Notes under the pieces: generated by a model | Seen by the model: the letters and a program-made list of their open reading frames with translations, nothing else | What the model was told of the DNA's origin: nothing | Database searches by the model: none | NCBI RefSeq assembly: GCF_027244095.1 | Contig: NC_069659.1 | Coordinates: forward strand, 88,533,501-88,597,500 | DNA from: Hemicordylus capensis | Lineage: Eukaryota > Chordata > Lepidosauria > Squamata > Cordylidae | DNA: 64,000 nucleotides | Reading direction: 5' to 3' | Position numbers and translations under genes: made by a program | Part shown: positions 49,800-62,200 of the stretch, one piece after another | How positions within the stretch are numbered: position 1 is the first letter of the stretch | Layout of the letters: every line of letters begins with the position of its first letter

Positions 49800-49955
49800 T
49801 TGCAAGGCTAGGGAACAGCAATGGGAGAGAGTGGTTGTCCTCTTTCCCCCACTTGCAGGCTTCCTTCATGCACCTGGTTGGCCATTGTGTGAAGCAGGAT
49901 GCTGGACTAGATATGCCTTTGGCCTGATTCAGCAGGCTTGTCTTTTGTTCCTAGA
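49800..49955 (+). mobile_element. CR1/L3-type LINE 3' end
   Basis: 'cacttgcaggcttccttcat', 'aggatgctggactagatatg' and 'cagcaggcttgtctttt' match the element at 18170-18572. Confidence 0.75.
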
Positions 49956-50519
49956 ATTTGTTCTGTATGACCTTGGGCAAAACCATTATTGTCCTCAGAG
50001 AAGTGTACTTGGCCTCTTGTTGGTATTGTGAACGCTGCATGGCGGTCCCCAAAGGAATGGATAAGAGCAAGCTGAGGCTGTAGCAGGAGCTTTATGGGGT
50101 TGTACCCCTGGCAAGGAAAGTGTAGGAGGAATATGAGCAAACACATTGAGCTGGAGGGAATCAGTGTACAGTTTTATCTGGTCTTCTCCTGGACAACCAT
50201 GCTTTGTGATTTCCGCCAAGGGGACAGAACATAATGAAAGGCAACATAGAAAGACACTGTGACCACACACTATATGGGTCTGCAGCAGGCCACTCCACAC
50301 CCTCCTCTCACCAAGATCTCTCCTTGCCCTCCCGCCCAGCACTGAACAGCAGGACATCTGTAAGGGCAGGAACTAATATGTTCAGAAAGAAAGAAGCTGG
50401 GCTGGGTGTGGGGTGGTGAGCGTGACAATAGAAAGTGAGTGGAGGCTTCTAGATAGTCCTCCGTTTCTTCTATCTGATGGCTCCTCATTTACTGGTCAGA
50501 GTTCACATTTTCCCACCAT

Positions 50520-50527
50520 TTTATTTA

Positions 50528-50573
<46 letters not shown>

Positions 50574-50620
50574 ATACTGCCCTTCCAAAATGGCTCAGGG
50601 CAGTTTACAATTATTTTGTT
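50520..50620 (-). repeat. (GATT)n and L2 3' tail
   Basis: About ten GATT units (50531-50572) followed by 'tatactgcccttccaaaatg' and 'gctcagggcagtttacaa', the reverse of an L2 3' end; same wording as at 60.88 kb. Confidence 0.75.
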
Positions 50621-50874
50621 GTATGTGCCCAAGTGCAATGCCCAAGGATCTCATGTGTCCTTCATCCCACTGAATAGGCATAAAATTGGATACTTGCTAT
50701 GGAAATGGTGCTCCCTAAGACAGCTTTGAGCCTTTGAGTCATTTGCTGACATGATGTGCAGTGTCACAGCTCTGTAACACTCCGCCCTGCTGCAGATTCC
50801 TAAGCAGCCCTGATAGTGCTGCAATGAGGAAAACTGTAATAGTGTTGCTTGTGCAATGGCCCATCATCAAATGC

Positions 50875-51000
50875 AACAAATATTTATATACTGCTTTTTA
50901 ACAGAAGTTCCCAAAGCAGTTTACAAAGAAAGAAAGAAAATAAAAATGGCTCCATGTCCCCAAAGGGCTCACAATCTCTTAAAAAGAAACTCAAGATAGA
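50875..51000 (-). repeat. LINE 3' tail
   Basis: 'caaatatttatatactgctt', 'cccaaagcagtttacaaaga' and 'aaagggctcacaatctctta'; relative of 36815-36950. Confidence 0.6.
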
Positions 51001-51221
51001 CACCAGGAAATACCACTGAAGGGATGCTGTGATGGGGATGGATTGGGCCAGTCTCTCTCCACATTTAAATGTGGTGATTCTCTTTATTAAAAGGTGCCTC
51101 TTTGCTCAGTTAGCAGGGGATATTGAGACTGCTTAGGAGTCCACAGCAGCCCCAGAGCAGAGTGTTATGGAGCTGTAACACTGTGCATCTTTGGGTCATT
51201 TCCAGTAGGCTTATGAGATCA

Positions 51222-52170
51222 CCCGCCTTTCTGTGTGTGTGACCGTGTCCCGCCCCCGTCTATCAACTTCGCATACCTGGACCAATATCAACCAAATCAG
51301 GTACAGTTGTAGGGGAAAATAGGGCCACCTCAGCGGCATAGTTTGTGATGATGTCATCCACTCCAGTTCAAGATGGTGGAGACGTAAACTTTTGAGGTGC
51401 ATGTGGGCTAACTTGTGAACTTCAAAACCAATTTGAACGAAATTTGCTACAGCTTAGGTAAACATAAGGATGCCCTAATGTCATGGTGTGTGATGATGTT
51501 CAAGATGGTGGCCATGTGAACATTTGAGGTGCAAGCGAGTTAATTTGTGGACTGCCTAACCCATTTGAACTAAATTGGGTACAGTTGCAGTGAGTGACAC
51601 ACAGGGATACCACAATGGAATAGTTTGTGATGATGTCATCCACACCAGTTCAGGATGCCAGACATGTAAACTTTTGAGTCACAAGTGAGCTACCTTGTAA
51701 ACTGCTTAACCAATTTGAACCAAAATTACTGAAGCTGTAGGGACACCTCAATGGTGTAGTTTGTGATGATGTCATCCACCCCAATTCAAGATGGCACATG
51801 TGTGGGCTAACTTGTGGACAGTCTAAGTCAGGCTTCCCCAAACTGTGGCCCTCCAGATGTTACTGAACTACAGCTCAGTTGTGGCCAGGGATGCTGGGAG
51901 TTGTAGTTCAGCAACATCTGGAGGGCCGCAGTTTGGGGAAGCCTGGTCTAAGTGATTTGAACCAATTTTGCTACAGCTGTATGGACACATAGGGATGCCC
52001 AAATGGTGTAGTTTGTAATGATTTCTTCCACCCCGATCCAAGATGGTGGACACATGAACATTTGAGGCAGAAGAAATCTAACTTGTGGGCCTCTATTTAA
52101 ACCAAATTTAGTCCTGTTGTAGAGACAGTGAAAGGAAAGTAGGCTGATTAGTTCTTACCAGAACTTGCTT
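51222..52170 (+). repeat. Element with internal ~140-bp tandem units, copy B
   Basis: About six degenerate units share 'accaatttgaac', 'catagtttgtgatgatgtca', 'agttcaagatgg' and 'gtgggctaacttgtg'. The array ends in 'gaaaggaaagtaggctgatt' and on to 'accagaactt', as in copy A near 470-510. A hAT-type MITE is inserted at 51829-51945. Same orientation as copy A but with more units. Confidence 0.7.
51829..51945. mobile_element. Short hAT-type MITE, copy 5, inside the tandem array
   Basis: Ends 'caggcttccccaaactgtgg' and 'cagtttggggaagcctg' are near-perfect inverted repeats; exact 8-bp duplication 'gtctaagt' at 51821-51828 and 51946-51953. Confidence 0.92.
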
Positions 52171-52961
52171 CAATCTGTATTTGTTGGCTGACATGTGTGC
52201 AGTTAACGGAGTGACTTGTGGAGTCGCTGCTGCAGACACAGAAGCCGTGGTGCTGCTATAGGAAATGGGTAGTAATGCTTCTAGTATTATATTTCTTCCC
52301 ATTGTAGCAAAAGGGAAATGTACAATGATTCTGGTAGCATTGCCACCAGTTCTCTATAGTGGCTCTGCTGCTTCTGTGTCTCTCGCAGCAGCTCCACAAG
52401 TTGCTCCATCTCCATTAGCTATGTGCATCATCTCCATCATGGGACTTTGAATGGTCTCCCATCCAGACCACGTTCAAGCCTCCTAAGCTTCAATAAGGCT
52501 ACAGCATCTGGTGTTTCTAGACCATTCACTGGATTCAATACCTATTATTGAAACCTATTATTCAGTAATACCTTTGACATCTCCCTTCAAAAAGCCTCTC
52601 CCTACAAGCCTTATATACTAAATTCCAGTTTATTTTCCCTTTACCGTATTTACAGTAGTGCCCCAATATCCAAAACACAATTACCTGAAATTCCTTATCC
52701 ATATTCACTGAATGTGCCCAAAGCCATGGGCGAGGCTTTAATTATGTCGAAAATACATATTTTTAGGCCATGCAATAGGATTATCTTCTGGCAGTAAATA
52801 ACAGATCTCTCACAATGGGGTTGTGTGGGTGTAGGCTCTGGCTTCTGCAGTCTTGTGCAAAGCAGCTGAATGCCCTGAAAGACTTGTGATACCTTCATAG
52901 TTCAGTTCTAAGGTTGTCTGTTAGCAGTTTTAAAAAATGGAACTGTGTTATCTGCGGATGG

Positions 52962-53140
52962 GACTGTAGCTCTGTGGAAGAGCACGTGCAGTGCACGCAG
53001 AAGCTCCCAAGTTTGATTTCTGGTATCTCCAGGTAGGGCTGGGAAAGTTCTCTATCTGAAACCTTGGAGAGCTGCTGCCAGTCAGAATAAAGGAGCTAGG
53101 TGGACCAATGGTCTGTATAAAAGTAGCTTCCTATGTTTTA
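52962..53140 (+). repeat. tRNA-headed SINE with the shared body, copy 1
   Basis: Head 'tgtagctctgtggaagagca' (A-box-like) and 'aagtttgatttctgg' (B-box-like), then 'tctccaggtagggctgggaa', 'ccttggagagctgctgccag' and 'agcttcctatgttt'. The body equals that of the 5S-headed copies. Confidence 0.75.
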
Positions 53141-55597
53141 CCTATCCAGTGTTAGGCTTTCAAAACATACCTTACAGATGCAAATTGGCCAAGCTATTCA
53201 GAATGTTTTGATGCAGGCAGGTGTTTGCTGCCTACAGTACACTCATCTCTTAAAGTGAGATACTATTATGCTGAATGGAAGAGTTTAAGATTAGTATTGC
53301 AACTTTGAAAGGAAATATAATATCTGATTTATGATTCAGAACATATGCACAGAAACTCAACCAATCAATTTCATATATTAACCTGTCCAAGGGTGAAATG
53401 GTATCTTGGAGTATATTTACTGATGACCAAAGAATTAAATTAGAGGTAAAAGTGAGTTAAAGCAAGAAAAAGGGACCCTGGATAATTTGGGTGGCTCAAC
53501 TTGACTCTGCATCTTACTGCTTAGGATCTGACCGTATAAACAAAATAATCACTGTGGAAGAGCTGGGTAGAGTTCACTCAGTTACCAGAAGTAGTGGCTA
53601 GGGGGCATGGACTTCTTTGCTCATGTTAACTACCGAGATAGAATTAGGGCACAAAATCTATTCTACCATAACCTATATTCCTAGGTCTTTATACTCTTAA
53701 GCTGACATTTTGCAACTGTTCTTAGGCTATGGTTAATATGCTTTCATAGATGTTGGGGAAAGGTGGTGGTGGGGAGGAATAATTTTAGATAATTGTCATT
53801 TTTATCCTTCATGTATAAATGGAGATTTTTGCATGCAACCCTGCATGATGTTCTTATATGTGTGGCAGACAAATTTTATTCTGCTTCTCTCCCCTATTAC
53901 TTTCACACCATGATCCCTAGGCTTCGCACTGAATACAGTTTTAAGCGTATACTAACAGCATGTGTAGAGATGACTCTTTGTTCCGCTGTTTCCTTCTAAT
54001 GAAGTTGTCAACAGTGTACTGAATGTAGTTTGGCCTCCTCCAAACAACATTCATATTATTGTATGCAGGATAAAGCTAATAAAAATAAATGCAGCCCTGG
54101 TCATATCTGGCATGCCTGGCCGCTGCTCAGCATGTTTCCTTGTAGACTGTAATTGCAATATGAATGAATTCCTTTTGTCTTCCAATTCCTTGAGTAGACC
54201 TGAAGTCCTTAAACTAGGATTTTTGGCAGTGTCCTATGCCTTTCACAGCATGTCTGAATCTTTCTGAATAAACCTCTTTCATAGAAGTCTGTTCAGTCAA
54301 GCACTGTATGAGGTGCCTATCTAGCATGCCACCATTTACAGTCTGTGCCCAAGTGTTGTGATGCACTTTCCTCAGACTTTCTGTATTTAGTCAGGATACT
54401 TCATTTCAAATATTTTCCAAGAATGCACTAGAACAAAATGCAAGAAACTCTTAAGTTGGTCTGTGTTCAGAAGGACATGTGTTTCTTGTGTTCATTTCTT
54501 TGTCACACTGCAAACACAAAATTAAACTGCCCTGATCAAATGATCTTGCAATTACAGTGACTCTGGTGTATACAGACATCTCTTCTACCCAGAAGGCCTT
54601 GTTCATGCAGCTTAGAGAGAACAACACTGCATGAGAAAAAGGGTGTGTGGACAAAGCTGCTTCCCCCTTTGAAGTGAAGGGGTAAGCCTGGCCTTGCAAG
54701 CTCTCTGGCTGGCTGTCATAATGCACATGGATAGGGGTGCACCATAGCTTAAGCTAATCTATTGCGTATCCAGGACATTCCTCATTTGTTAATACATGAC
54801 AAACATTCTAGCAGGAATCCAGATACAAAATGTGAATGTGTCATTTTGAATGACCTTGTAAGTGGGCTTAAATTTGCAGCTTTACAACCTGATTCTCAAA
54901 AGTAGAAGACCTCTGACTTGTTTTAGGTTTCAGATGGTATAAAAGATCAAATTTTCCCAAGTTTCTCTGAAGATCTGGTATTTCATAGAAACTGGCACAC
55001 TCTGCAAGTCATCTTCAACTGTTGAAAGGAGAGAAATCTAGTAATTCTAATACTGCTGAAAAGTTTTATTAGAATTGAGATCACAAAACATTTTAATATA
55101 AAACAGGAATGTATCAGTACGGTGGGGTATGGGCATTTTAACACTGATCATGTTGGTAAATAACAAAAAAAGTCATACTGGAAATATTTATTCTCTTTAG
55201 AAGACTCAGATGCTCTTTGAAAGGCACATGGAATGTATAGGTACCCAGTTCTGGTTTGGCTTTCCAACAGGAGTTAAGGCAGTTTCAATACATACTCAAT
55301 TGTGCTGACCACTCATGATAAAGATATCCCAGAGTTATCCCATAAGACAATGAGCTAAGCTGTCATACACTCAGATATATTTCATAGTATAATATATTTA
55401 GAAAAGTAGATGGGGGAAACAGATTGCAGCGCTATGAATAGCTAAATACAGCCGAGGTAATGACACCACCTTTGAAGTATTTCACAGGGGATTATCAAAA
55501 AAATATCACCGGTGCTATGGCTAAGAAAACAAAATGATTCTGAATTGGCTAGATATTTAGCAGAAACACGGATAAGGCTGCTGTTCAAATGCTTAAA
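53141..55597. other. Unassigned DNA between the two GART genes
   Basis: Intergenic sequence in the tail-to-tail gap. AATAAA is present on the plus strand near 54.08 kb, too far to assign to the GART-like gene. No recognisable coding exon or clear transposon. Confidence 0.35.
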
Positions 55598-55603
55598 TTT
55601 ATT
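55598..55603 (-). other. Candidate polyadenylation signal of the minus-strand GART
   Basis: AATAAA on the minus strand about 420 bases beyond the stop at 56024. Others lie near 55.06 and 55.19 kb, so the choice is uncertain. Confidence 0.35.
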
Positions 55604-56023
55604 AATATTGTCACCACGAAGAGTTGTGAAGGGACTGAGTAATAGCCTTGATTGAAACATGGATTCTGCCATGTGGTTGACCAGCTGATGCTGAACCATA
55701 CGACATGCACCACCGAGCACATGGCTGTTTGGGTGAAGTGGTTCCCCACATAGCTTTGGGAAGTTGTAACGCACTTTCAAAGACCCTCAAAGATATGGGT
55801 GAGCTTGCATTAATTGCACAAATGACCTGAGTCAATGCAGACCCGGTAGCCAGAACATGGTCAAAGTGCTTGAATATTAGAGAGAGCACATCCATTCCCT
55901 TCTCAGTTTGGCTCTATTGGCATTCTTATTTGGCTTGATCAAGACTTTAAAATCCTGCTGCTCTGCATTAAATAATTAAACAGAAATATGAATCAGTTAC
56001 TGCTATTTCTTGACCTCTGCATT

Positions 56024-56221
56024 TCATGGGGTTTTTTCTGCATTCCAGCATAGCTTCCCATCTCCACCTAAGCATACTGCTCCACTTGCCACCAATTGCA
56101 TGGCAGCAGGGAAGGCTCTGTGCTCTGCTTCCTTCACCCTTTCTGACAGTGTCTCTTCTGTGTCTCCAATCTTCACTGGAACTGCCTCTTGGAAAATTAT
56201 GGCTCCAGCATCAACTTCTTC
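56024..56221 (-). CDS. GART: GART terminal exon
   Basis: Minus-strand acceptor 'tctttccag', stop TGA at 56024-56026. Encodes '[20 protein letters not shown]', '[20 protein letters not shown]' and ends 'WNAEKTP'. The triad Asp is present in E-V-D-A-G. Confidence 0.95.
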   Translation of the reverse strand, partial: EEVDAGAIIFQEAVPVKIGDTEETLSERVKEAEHRAFPAAMQLVASGAVCLGGDGKLCWNAEKTP

Positions 56222-59200
56222 CTGGAAAGAAATGTAAAAATCCTCAGCAAGATAAACACCTTGCTTTAGAACAGGGCAGTTCACAACAATGAATTATGTT
56301 GTGCTGGTGGAAAAGTGCAGTAATCCAATGGCTCTGTCCACTAGTAGCCTCTGTTATTGCCTGCTGTGGAAAACAGTCACTGTGGATTCACAATATCCTT
56401 TTAGCATGCTGAGTTGTGGTGTAGACTTGAGGTGCAGCAGTTGTCCAATTACTGCACAGATTACTGGGCAGCACATGATAAGTTCAGGACATTTTTTTCC
56501 TTTACATTAATTATGGGCCAATAAGTGCTCCAATGACACCTTAAGTGGCACAGCAGGGAAATGCTCGACTAACAAGCAGAAGGTTGCCGGTTCGAATCCC
56601 CACTGGTACTATACTGGGCAGCAGTGATATAGGAAGATGCTGAAAGGCATCCTCTCATACTGTGCAGCAGGAGGCAATAGTAAACCAAATACAACCACAG
56701 GGCTCTATGGGCACCAAGAATCGAAACTGACTTGGCATACTTTACTTTAAGTACTCTGATATCCACTTCAAACCCAGCTTATTAACTGAGTGATAGAAAG
56801 AAGAACTTACAGCAACGAAGTGCACAGTGCAACCAGTGATTCTGACTCCAGCCTCCAATACCAGTCTATGAGCATGTGCTCCTTTAAATGAAGGCAGCAA
56901 AGAAGGATGAATATTCAGTATTTTTCCTAGGGAGGAAAAAAAAGTTTTTTCTTAGTTCTCACCTTACATTTGACAAAGCCTAAAAAAGAAACTAATGCTT
57001 CATCCATCAAAACAAACCTGGTAAAACTAGTTGGTTACATATAACCTACAGAACTTCACAACGTTTGGGGATGGAGTTTTATCAGCGCCCATCTCTTCAA
57101 CAGTACTTGAAGCCAGCATTGTGTAGTGGTTAGAGCAGGGGTAGGCAAACCTGGCCCTCCAGCTGTTGCTGAACTACAGCTCCCATCATCCCTAGCCCCA
57201 ATGTGGCTGGGGATGATGGGAGTTGTAGTTCAACCACAGCTGGAGGGCCAGGTTTGCCCACCTCTGGGTTAGAGTATTGGACAAGGCCTGGGAAGACCCA
57301 AGTTCAAATCCCTGCTCAGCCATGAAATTGACTGGGTGACTTTGGGCCAACCACTTATCTCTAACTTGCCTCACTTGTTATGAGGATAAAAACAACCGTG
57401 TACACCGTTCTGGGCTCCTTGGAGAAAGAATGAGATATTAATGTAAATAAATACATAGTGATGTTTCTGAATCTGACTGCATGCTCTGTGCAGTACAAAA
57501 GACATCAGAGATAGTGCTACCCGCCAAATAGGAACACTGAACTTAATGTTCTGCTATGATGATCGCACCACCTTTGACGTCCTGTGTATTATACTGTACA
57601 CAAGGGCTGCAGTTCAGTCATACAGCACATGCTTTGTGTGTAGAAGGTCCTGGGTTCAATTTGCTCCATCTCAACCTACAAGGATCTCAGGTAGCAGGGC
57701 TGTAAAGACCACTGTCTGAAGCCTTGGAGAGCAGCTGCCAGTCAAAACAGAAAATACTGGGCTAGATGAACCAATGGCCTGACTCCGTATGAAGCAGCTT
57801 CATGTACTATTGTCACTAGATTTGAAAACAAACCAGAGTCCGGTTAGAAAGACATCCAATTTGTGGCAAGAGCCTAAAGAGCCTGTAAGATAATTTTCTG
57901 GAGGAAGTAAAGGTGCTTGCTTTCTACCACAAAAAGCTGAGAATGGGGGTAGCTCTAACTCAGCAACCATGAGGTCAGCTATAACGTGGAGGATACTGAT
58001 GCTGCCCATTCACATCAATAAATCTGCTGACTGGAAGAAAATATTTAGAAAATGTAGTGAGGTCTTTCCAAACCTGAGGGAAACTCCCTGCTAGGAAACA
58101 AAGGAAAAACCTGTCTCACAGAAAGTGACACCATTATTTAAATGCTTCGTATGCTATACACAGTGTTTAATCATATGGATGTTTTTTTGATTATGTACAG
58201 TATTCAGATGCATTTACCATCCCACTTTCTGACAAAAGGAGCAGATAAAATCCGCATAAATCCCGCAAGACAGATCAGTTCAGTTGAGAATTCTTCAAGG
58301 ACTTTATCGACTGCACTGTCAAACTCCATACGACTACTATACAACTTGTGGTCAATTACCTAAGAGACAAAAAGTAAAAGACTGGTGTGAGAGGGGGATT
58401 CATTTATTCGTTCCTGCATTAAGAATTGGAAAATTTTGAAAACTTTGGACAAAGTCCATAATACTACAATGGTAGTCACTTGGGTAACACAGACAATCAT
58501 GGTCCATTTATCACAAAAATAATTTTACAGGTCCCACAACATTTGATTTGGCTCAGTAACTGGGCTTTAGAGTAGAAGGAGCATTGAAGGCTTGCACTGC
58601 TTCTGCCTGTTCCATAGCCCAGCGCTTTCATGACCTGGTTATTCTTTGCCTCTCTACGCTGTACCCTTACCCCTCTACGCTGGGGCCAGAAGGTGCATCC
58701 ACACCCCACAGAGTCTGCTGAGAATGCTATCGCCATGGAACAACATGGGTGGCTACAGGGAGCATGGTGCACCAACACTGGGAAGGGCAGGGTCTCCCAT
58801 GACCACAGGCAAGGTAGTGCTTCCTCTTTGCCATGGTTGTGCAGCTTAGAGTATAAGAAGGAAGGCAGTCCACTCTGAAGGGGTAGAGGGAAGGGAAAGG
58901 GGGCGGGGTGGGGGGTGGGGAGCAGGAGCCCAAGGCCAGGGAAGCTGACTATCCCATTCCCACAGACTGGCATGGGTGTTTGTCTCCATGAGCAAGGGCA
59001 TGCCAGAGCTTGTTACAATAAACCTTGGCTGCTGGCACGGAAGGCCAAAAAGGAGCTAAAGGGCAGACTGGGCTAGGGTGTCTCAGCCAGGTCAGGAGCT
59101 CACCAGAGGACACTTTCCCTTGGTGTTCAGACGTGTGGAGGCTTGACTTCACATTTCATTTTAACATATTCAGATTATTTCACACACAAATAAATACATA

Positions 59201-62200
59201 TATTTAGAGTATGATAAGCCATTTTTCAACGTGTTTCTCAAGCAGTAAAAAGCATACAAACGTAAAACCATCACAATATTAAAACAGTTAAAAGGCCCAA
59301 GAGAATAAAATGCATCTGCCTAGTGCCGGAACGACAGCAGCACAGTCACCCAGCGAGCTTCTCTGGAGGGAGTGTGGTGTAGTGGTTAGAGTGTTGAACT
59401 GACCAGGGAGACCCAAGTTCAAGTCCCCATTCAGCCATGACACTCACTGGGTGACTCTGGGCGAGTCACTTCTCTCTCAGCCTAACCTACCTCACAGGGT
59501 GGTTGTGAGGATAAAAATATCCATGTACACCCTTTGGGCTCTTTGGAGGAAGAGCGGGATATAAATGTGTGTTTTTTTAAATGGTGCCATGACTGAGAGG
59601 TCCACTCTCCAGACGCTCCCTGCCTCCTCCACGCTGGGGGAATCCAGAGCAGCTCTCCAAAGGCAATCTTTGTGTACTGGGATTCCTATTAACTAGGTTG
59701 TAAACATTATTGCAGTAATCCTTACTACAACTCTGCAGGGCAAGTCATTATACTGCATATGGAAGGCTGAGGCTGAAAGATAATGGTTTGCCTAAGCACT
59801 TAGTATTTTTGTACAAAGACTATCATTCACTGATAGTTCATTTCTCACCTCAGCGATAAATTTACTAAGATTTAACCAAACCTCAGATAGTTTTGCTATA
59901 AAGCCTTACCCAGGCGGCCCCAACCTCCTTTATTCAAATGGAGCTTAAATCCTTGGAAACCTCTGCTTAATAAAAGCAGGACTTTAATAATATATGTAAC
60001 CAATTTACCTTTAATAATTAACATATTATTGGCACAGTCCAGAGCAAGTTAGGCATACTTAAATTGCATTGAAGCCCATGGGTCTTACGCACACCCAGCT
60101 TTCTCTGAACTGTGTCCAATAAGTCTTAATTTTTAATACTGACTGATATTAAATAGGTTTGTAACATTTTGCAAGGGTTTTGCAGAGACTTTAGAACACT
60201 GACTTTTCTGGTGACCCCAGATGTATTCTCTGTTATGATCTACTCCAGAGGAGGGTGTTTTTCTTTCTTTTTTTCACACAGTGATAAGTTCTTGGCTCAA
60301 TATGATAAAAGGCTTAAAATGTACTTACTTTTGTAGGAATACCAGCTCTTTCAGCTTTTTTGAGCCCTTCCACACCAGCTTTGTTAGAAATGACAAGAAC
60401 TATTTCTGCATGGCTAGTTGGCTTCTTGGTGCTGGTTATTAAAGCTTCCAGATTTGTACCTGAGTAATTCAAAATGGTAAATAAAATGTTTTTAAAAGCA
60501 GTAAAACACCAGCCTGATTCAAAATGAGTGTCTAAAGCGGCAATCTTATACATGCTTGCTAGAAACAAGAATTCCATCACGGGGCTTACTTCTGAAAAAA
60601 GAAACACATTGATGATGGATGTATCTGTTAAGTCTTACCTGTCCCAGAGATGAGGACAGCCACCCTTGTTTTCCTTGGTTGGGTTTTGCTTCGTTGGCTG
60701 TGGAAGGACTGTAGTCTATTTGCCTGTAATGCCTGAAGCAAGTTATTGACTTCAACATGGGCAGATCCTTCAATTCAGAGAGAGAATATTAATTGTCAAA
60801 AAGCAGAATTTAAATAAAAGCTCAGAATGCACTGTAAATATACAACAGTTACTGGATTTCCAAATTTATTTATGTATTTGTTTGATTTATATACTGCCCT
60901 TCCAAAAATGGCTCAGGGCAGTTTAGATTGAAAACAAAACTAAAATCAACTAACTATTACAATTAAAAACTGTAAAAACAACATAAAACCATTATTAAAA
61001 CAATTAAAACAGTTTGTAAAACCCTGGAAAACCAGGTCAAATCTTTGTTTTAAAAACAGTTTAAAAACCCGGGAAGGCTGGGCCAAACAGATAGGTCTTA
61101 AGGGCTTTCCTGAATAATGAACTCAGATTACGGATTTCTGCCAGGAGCGCATTCCACAGCCCAGGAGCAGCTACAGAGAAGGCCCACCTCTGAGTTGCCA
61201 ACAGATGTGGCAACTCAGAGGCACCACATGAAGACGGACCTCCTCAGATGACCTTAACATGCAGTGGGGATTATGCAGAAGAAGGCGCTCTCTAAGATAA
61301 CTTTGACCTAAGCCATTCAGGGCTTTAAAGGTAATAACCAGCACTTTGTATTTTGCCCAGAAACATAGCAGCAACAACCTGTGCAACTGTTTCAAAACAG
61401 GCATAATATGGTCTCTCCGGGTTGCCCCAGAGACCAATCTGGCTGCCGCATTTTGAACTAACTGAAGTTTCCGAACTATGTACAAAGGCATACAATTTAA
61501 ATGTCATTGTTTTAAATGGGACTTACATCGGGATAGAGAGAATTCAGGCTACCTTATGAGGTTCAAGTAATGAGGAGGTCTGTGGCCCTTCAAACCATAT
61601 CTACCTATTGTATCTGGCAATTACAGAATTCAGAGCTGCCATCTGACCCATCACAGCACAATTACCACATTATAAACAATTCTGAAAGTGAGGTTTAGCA
61701 TAACAACCTGCTTGATGGCATACAACTTTCCCAATCAACCATGCATCTTCATGCCTCTGGATGTCCTTCAAAACCTGCCCAGCCAGCTCCTTCTGCACAA
61801 CCAAGACTGCACCAATCCCACAATTAAATGTTCGAGCCATTTCCTCTTCTGATAGATTTCCCTCTTTTTGGAGCCAAGAAAAGATGTCCGGTATCTTCCA
61901 ACTCAAGGCATCTGAAAATGGCAAGAACTGTATTTTAATAAACATTTCACAGACCACAAGCATAAAAGAGAAATTAGGCACATACAAATACAGTACTCAT
62001 GTGTCTCAGAAGTTCTAGTTTTGAATGCACTTTGCCAATGTAAAAGCTATACACCCAACAATAGCATCTATTCTAATGGCTACCAATACTGATTGAGAGA
62101 AGTGTATTTAGTTGAGGGCTAAAACCTTTAATCAATCAAAGGCTAGACATTTCAACTAAAAGGGCAACCCTGACTAATTGGGAATATTTCTAGTAAAGGT

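Noticed and set aside
58497-58973. 158-codon open frame on the minus strand in a GART intron
   Set aside because: Pro/Leu-rich translation of a GC-rich stretch, with similar long frames on the other strand; no family match.
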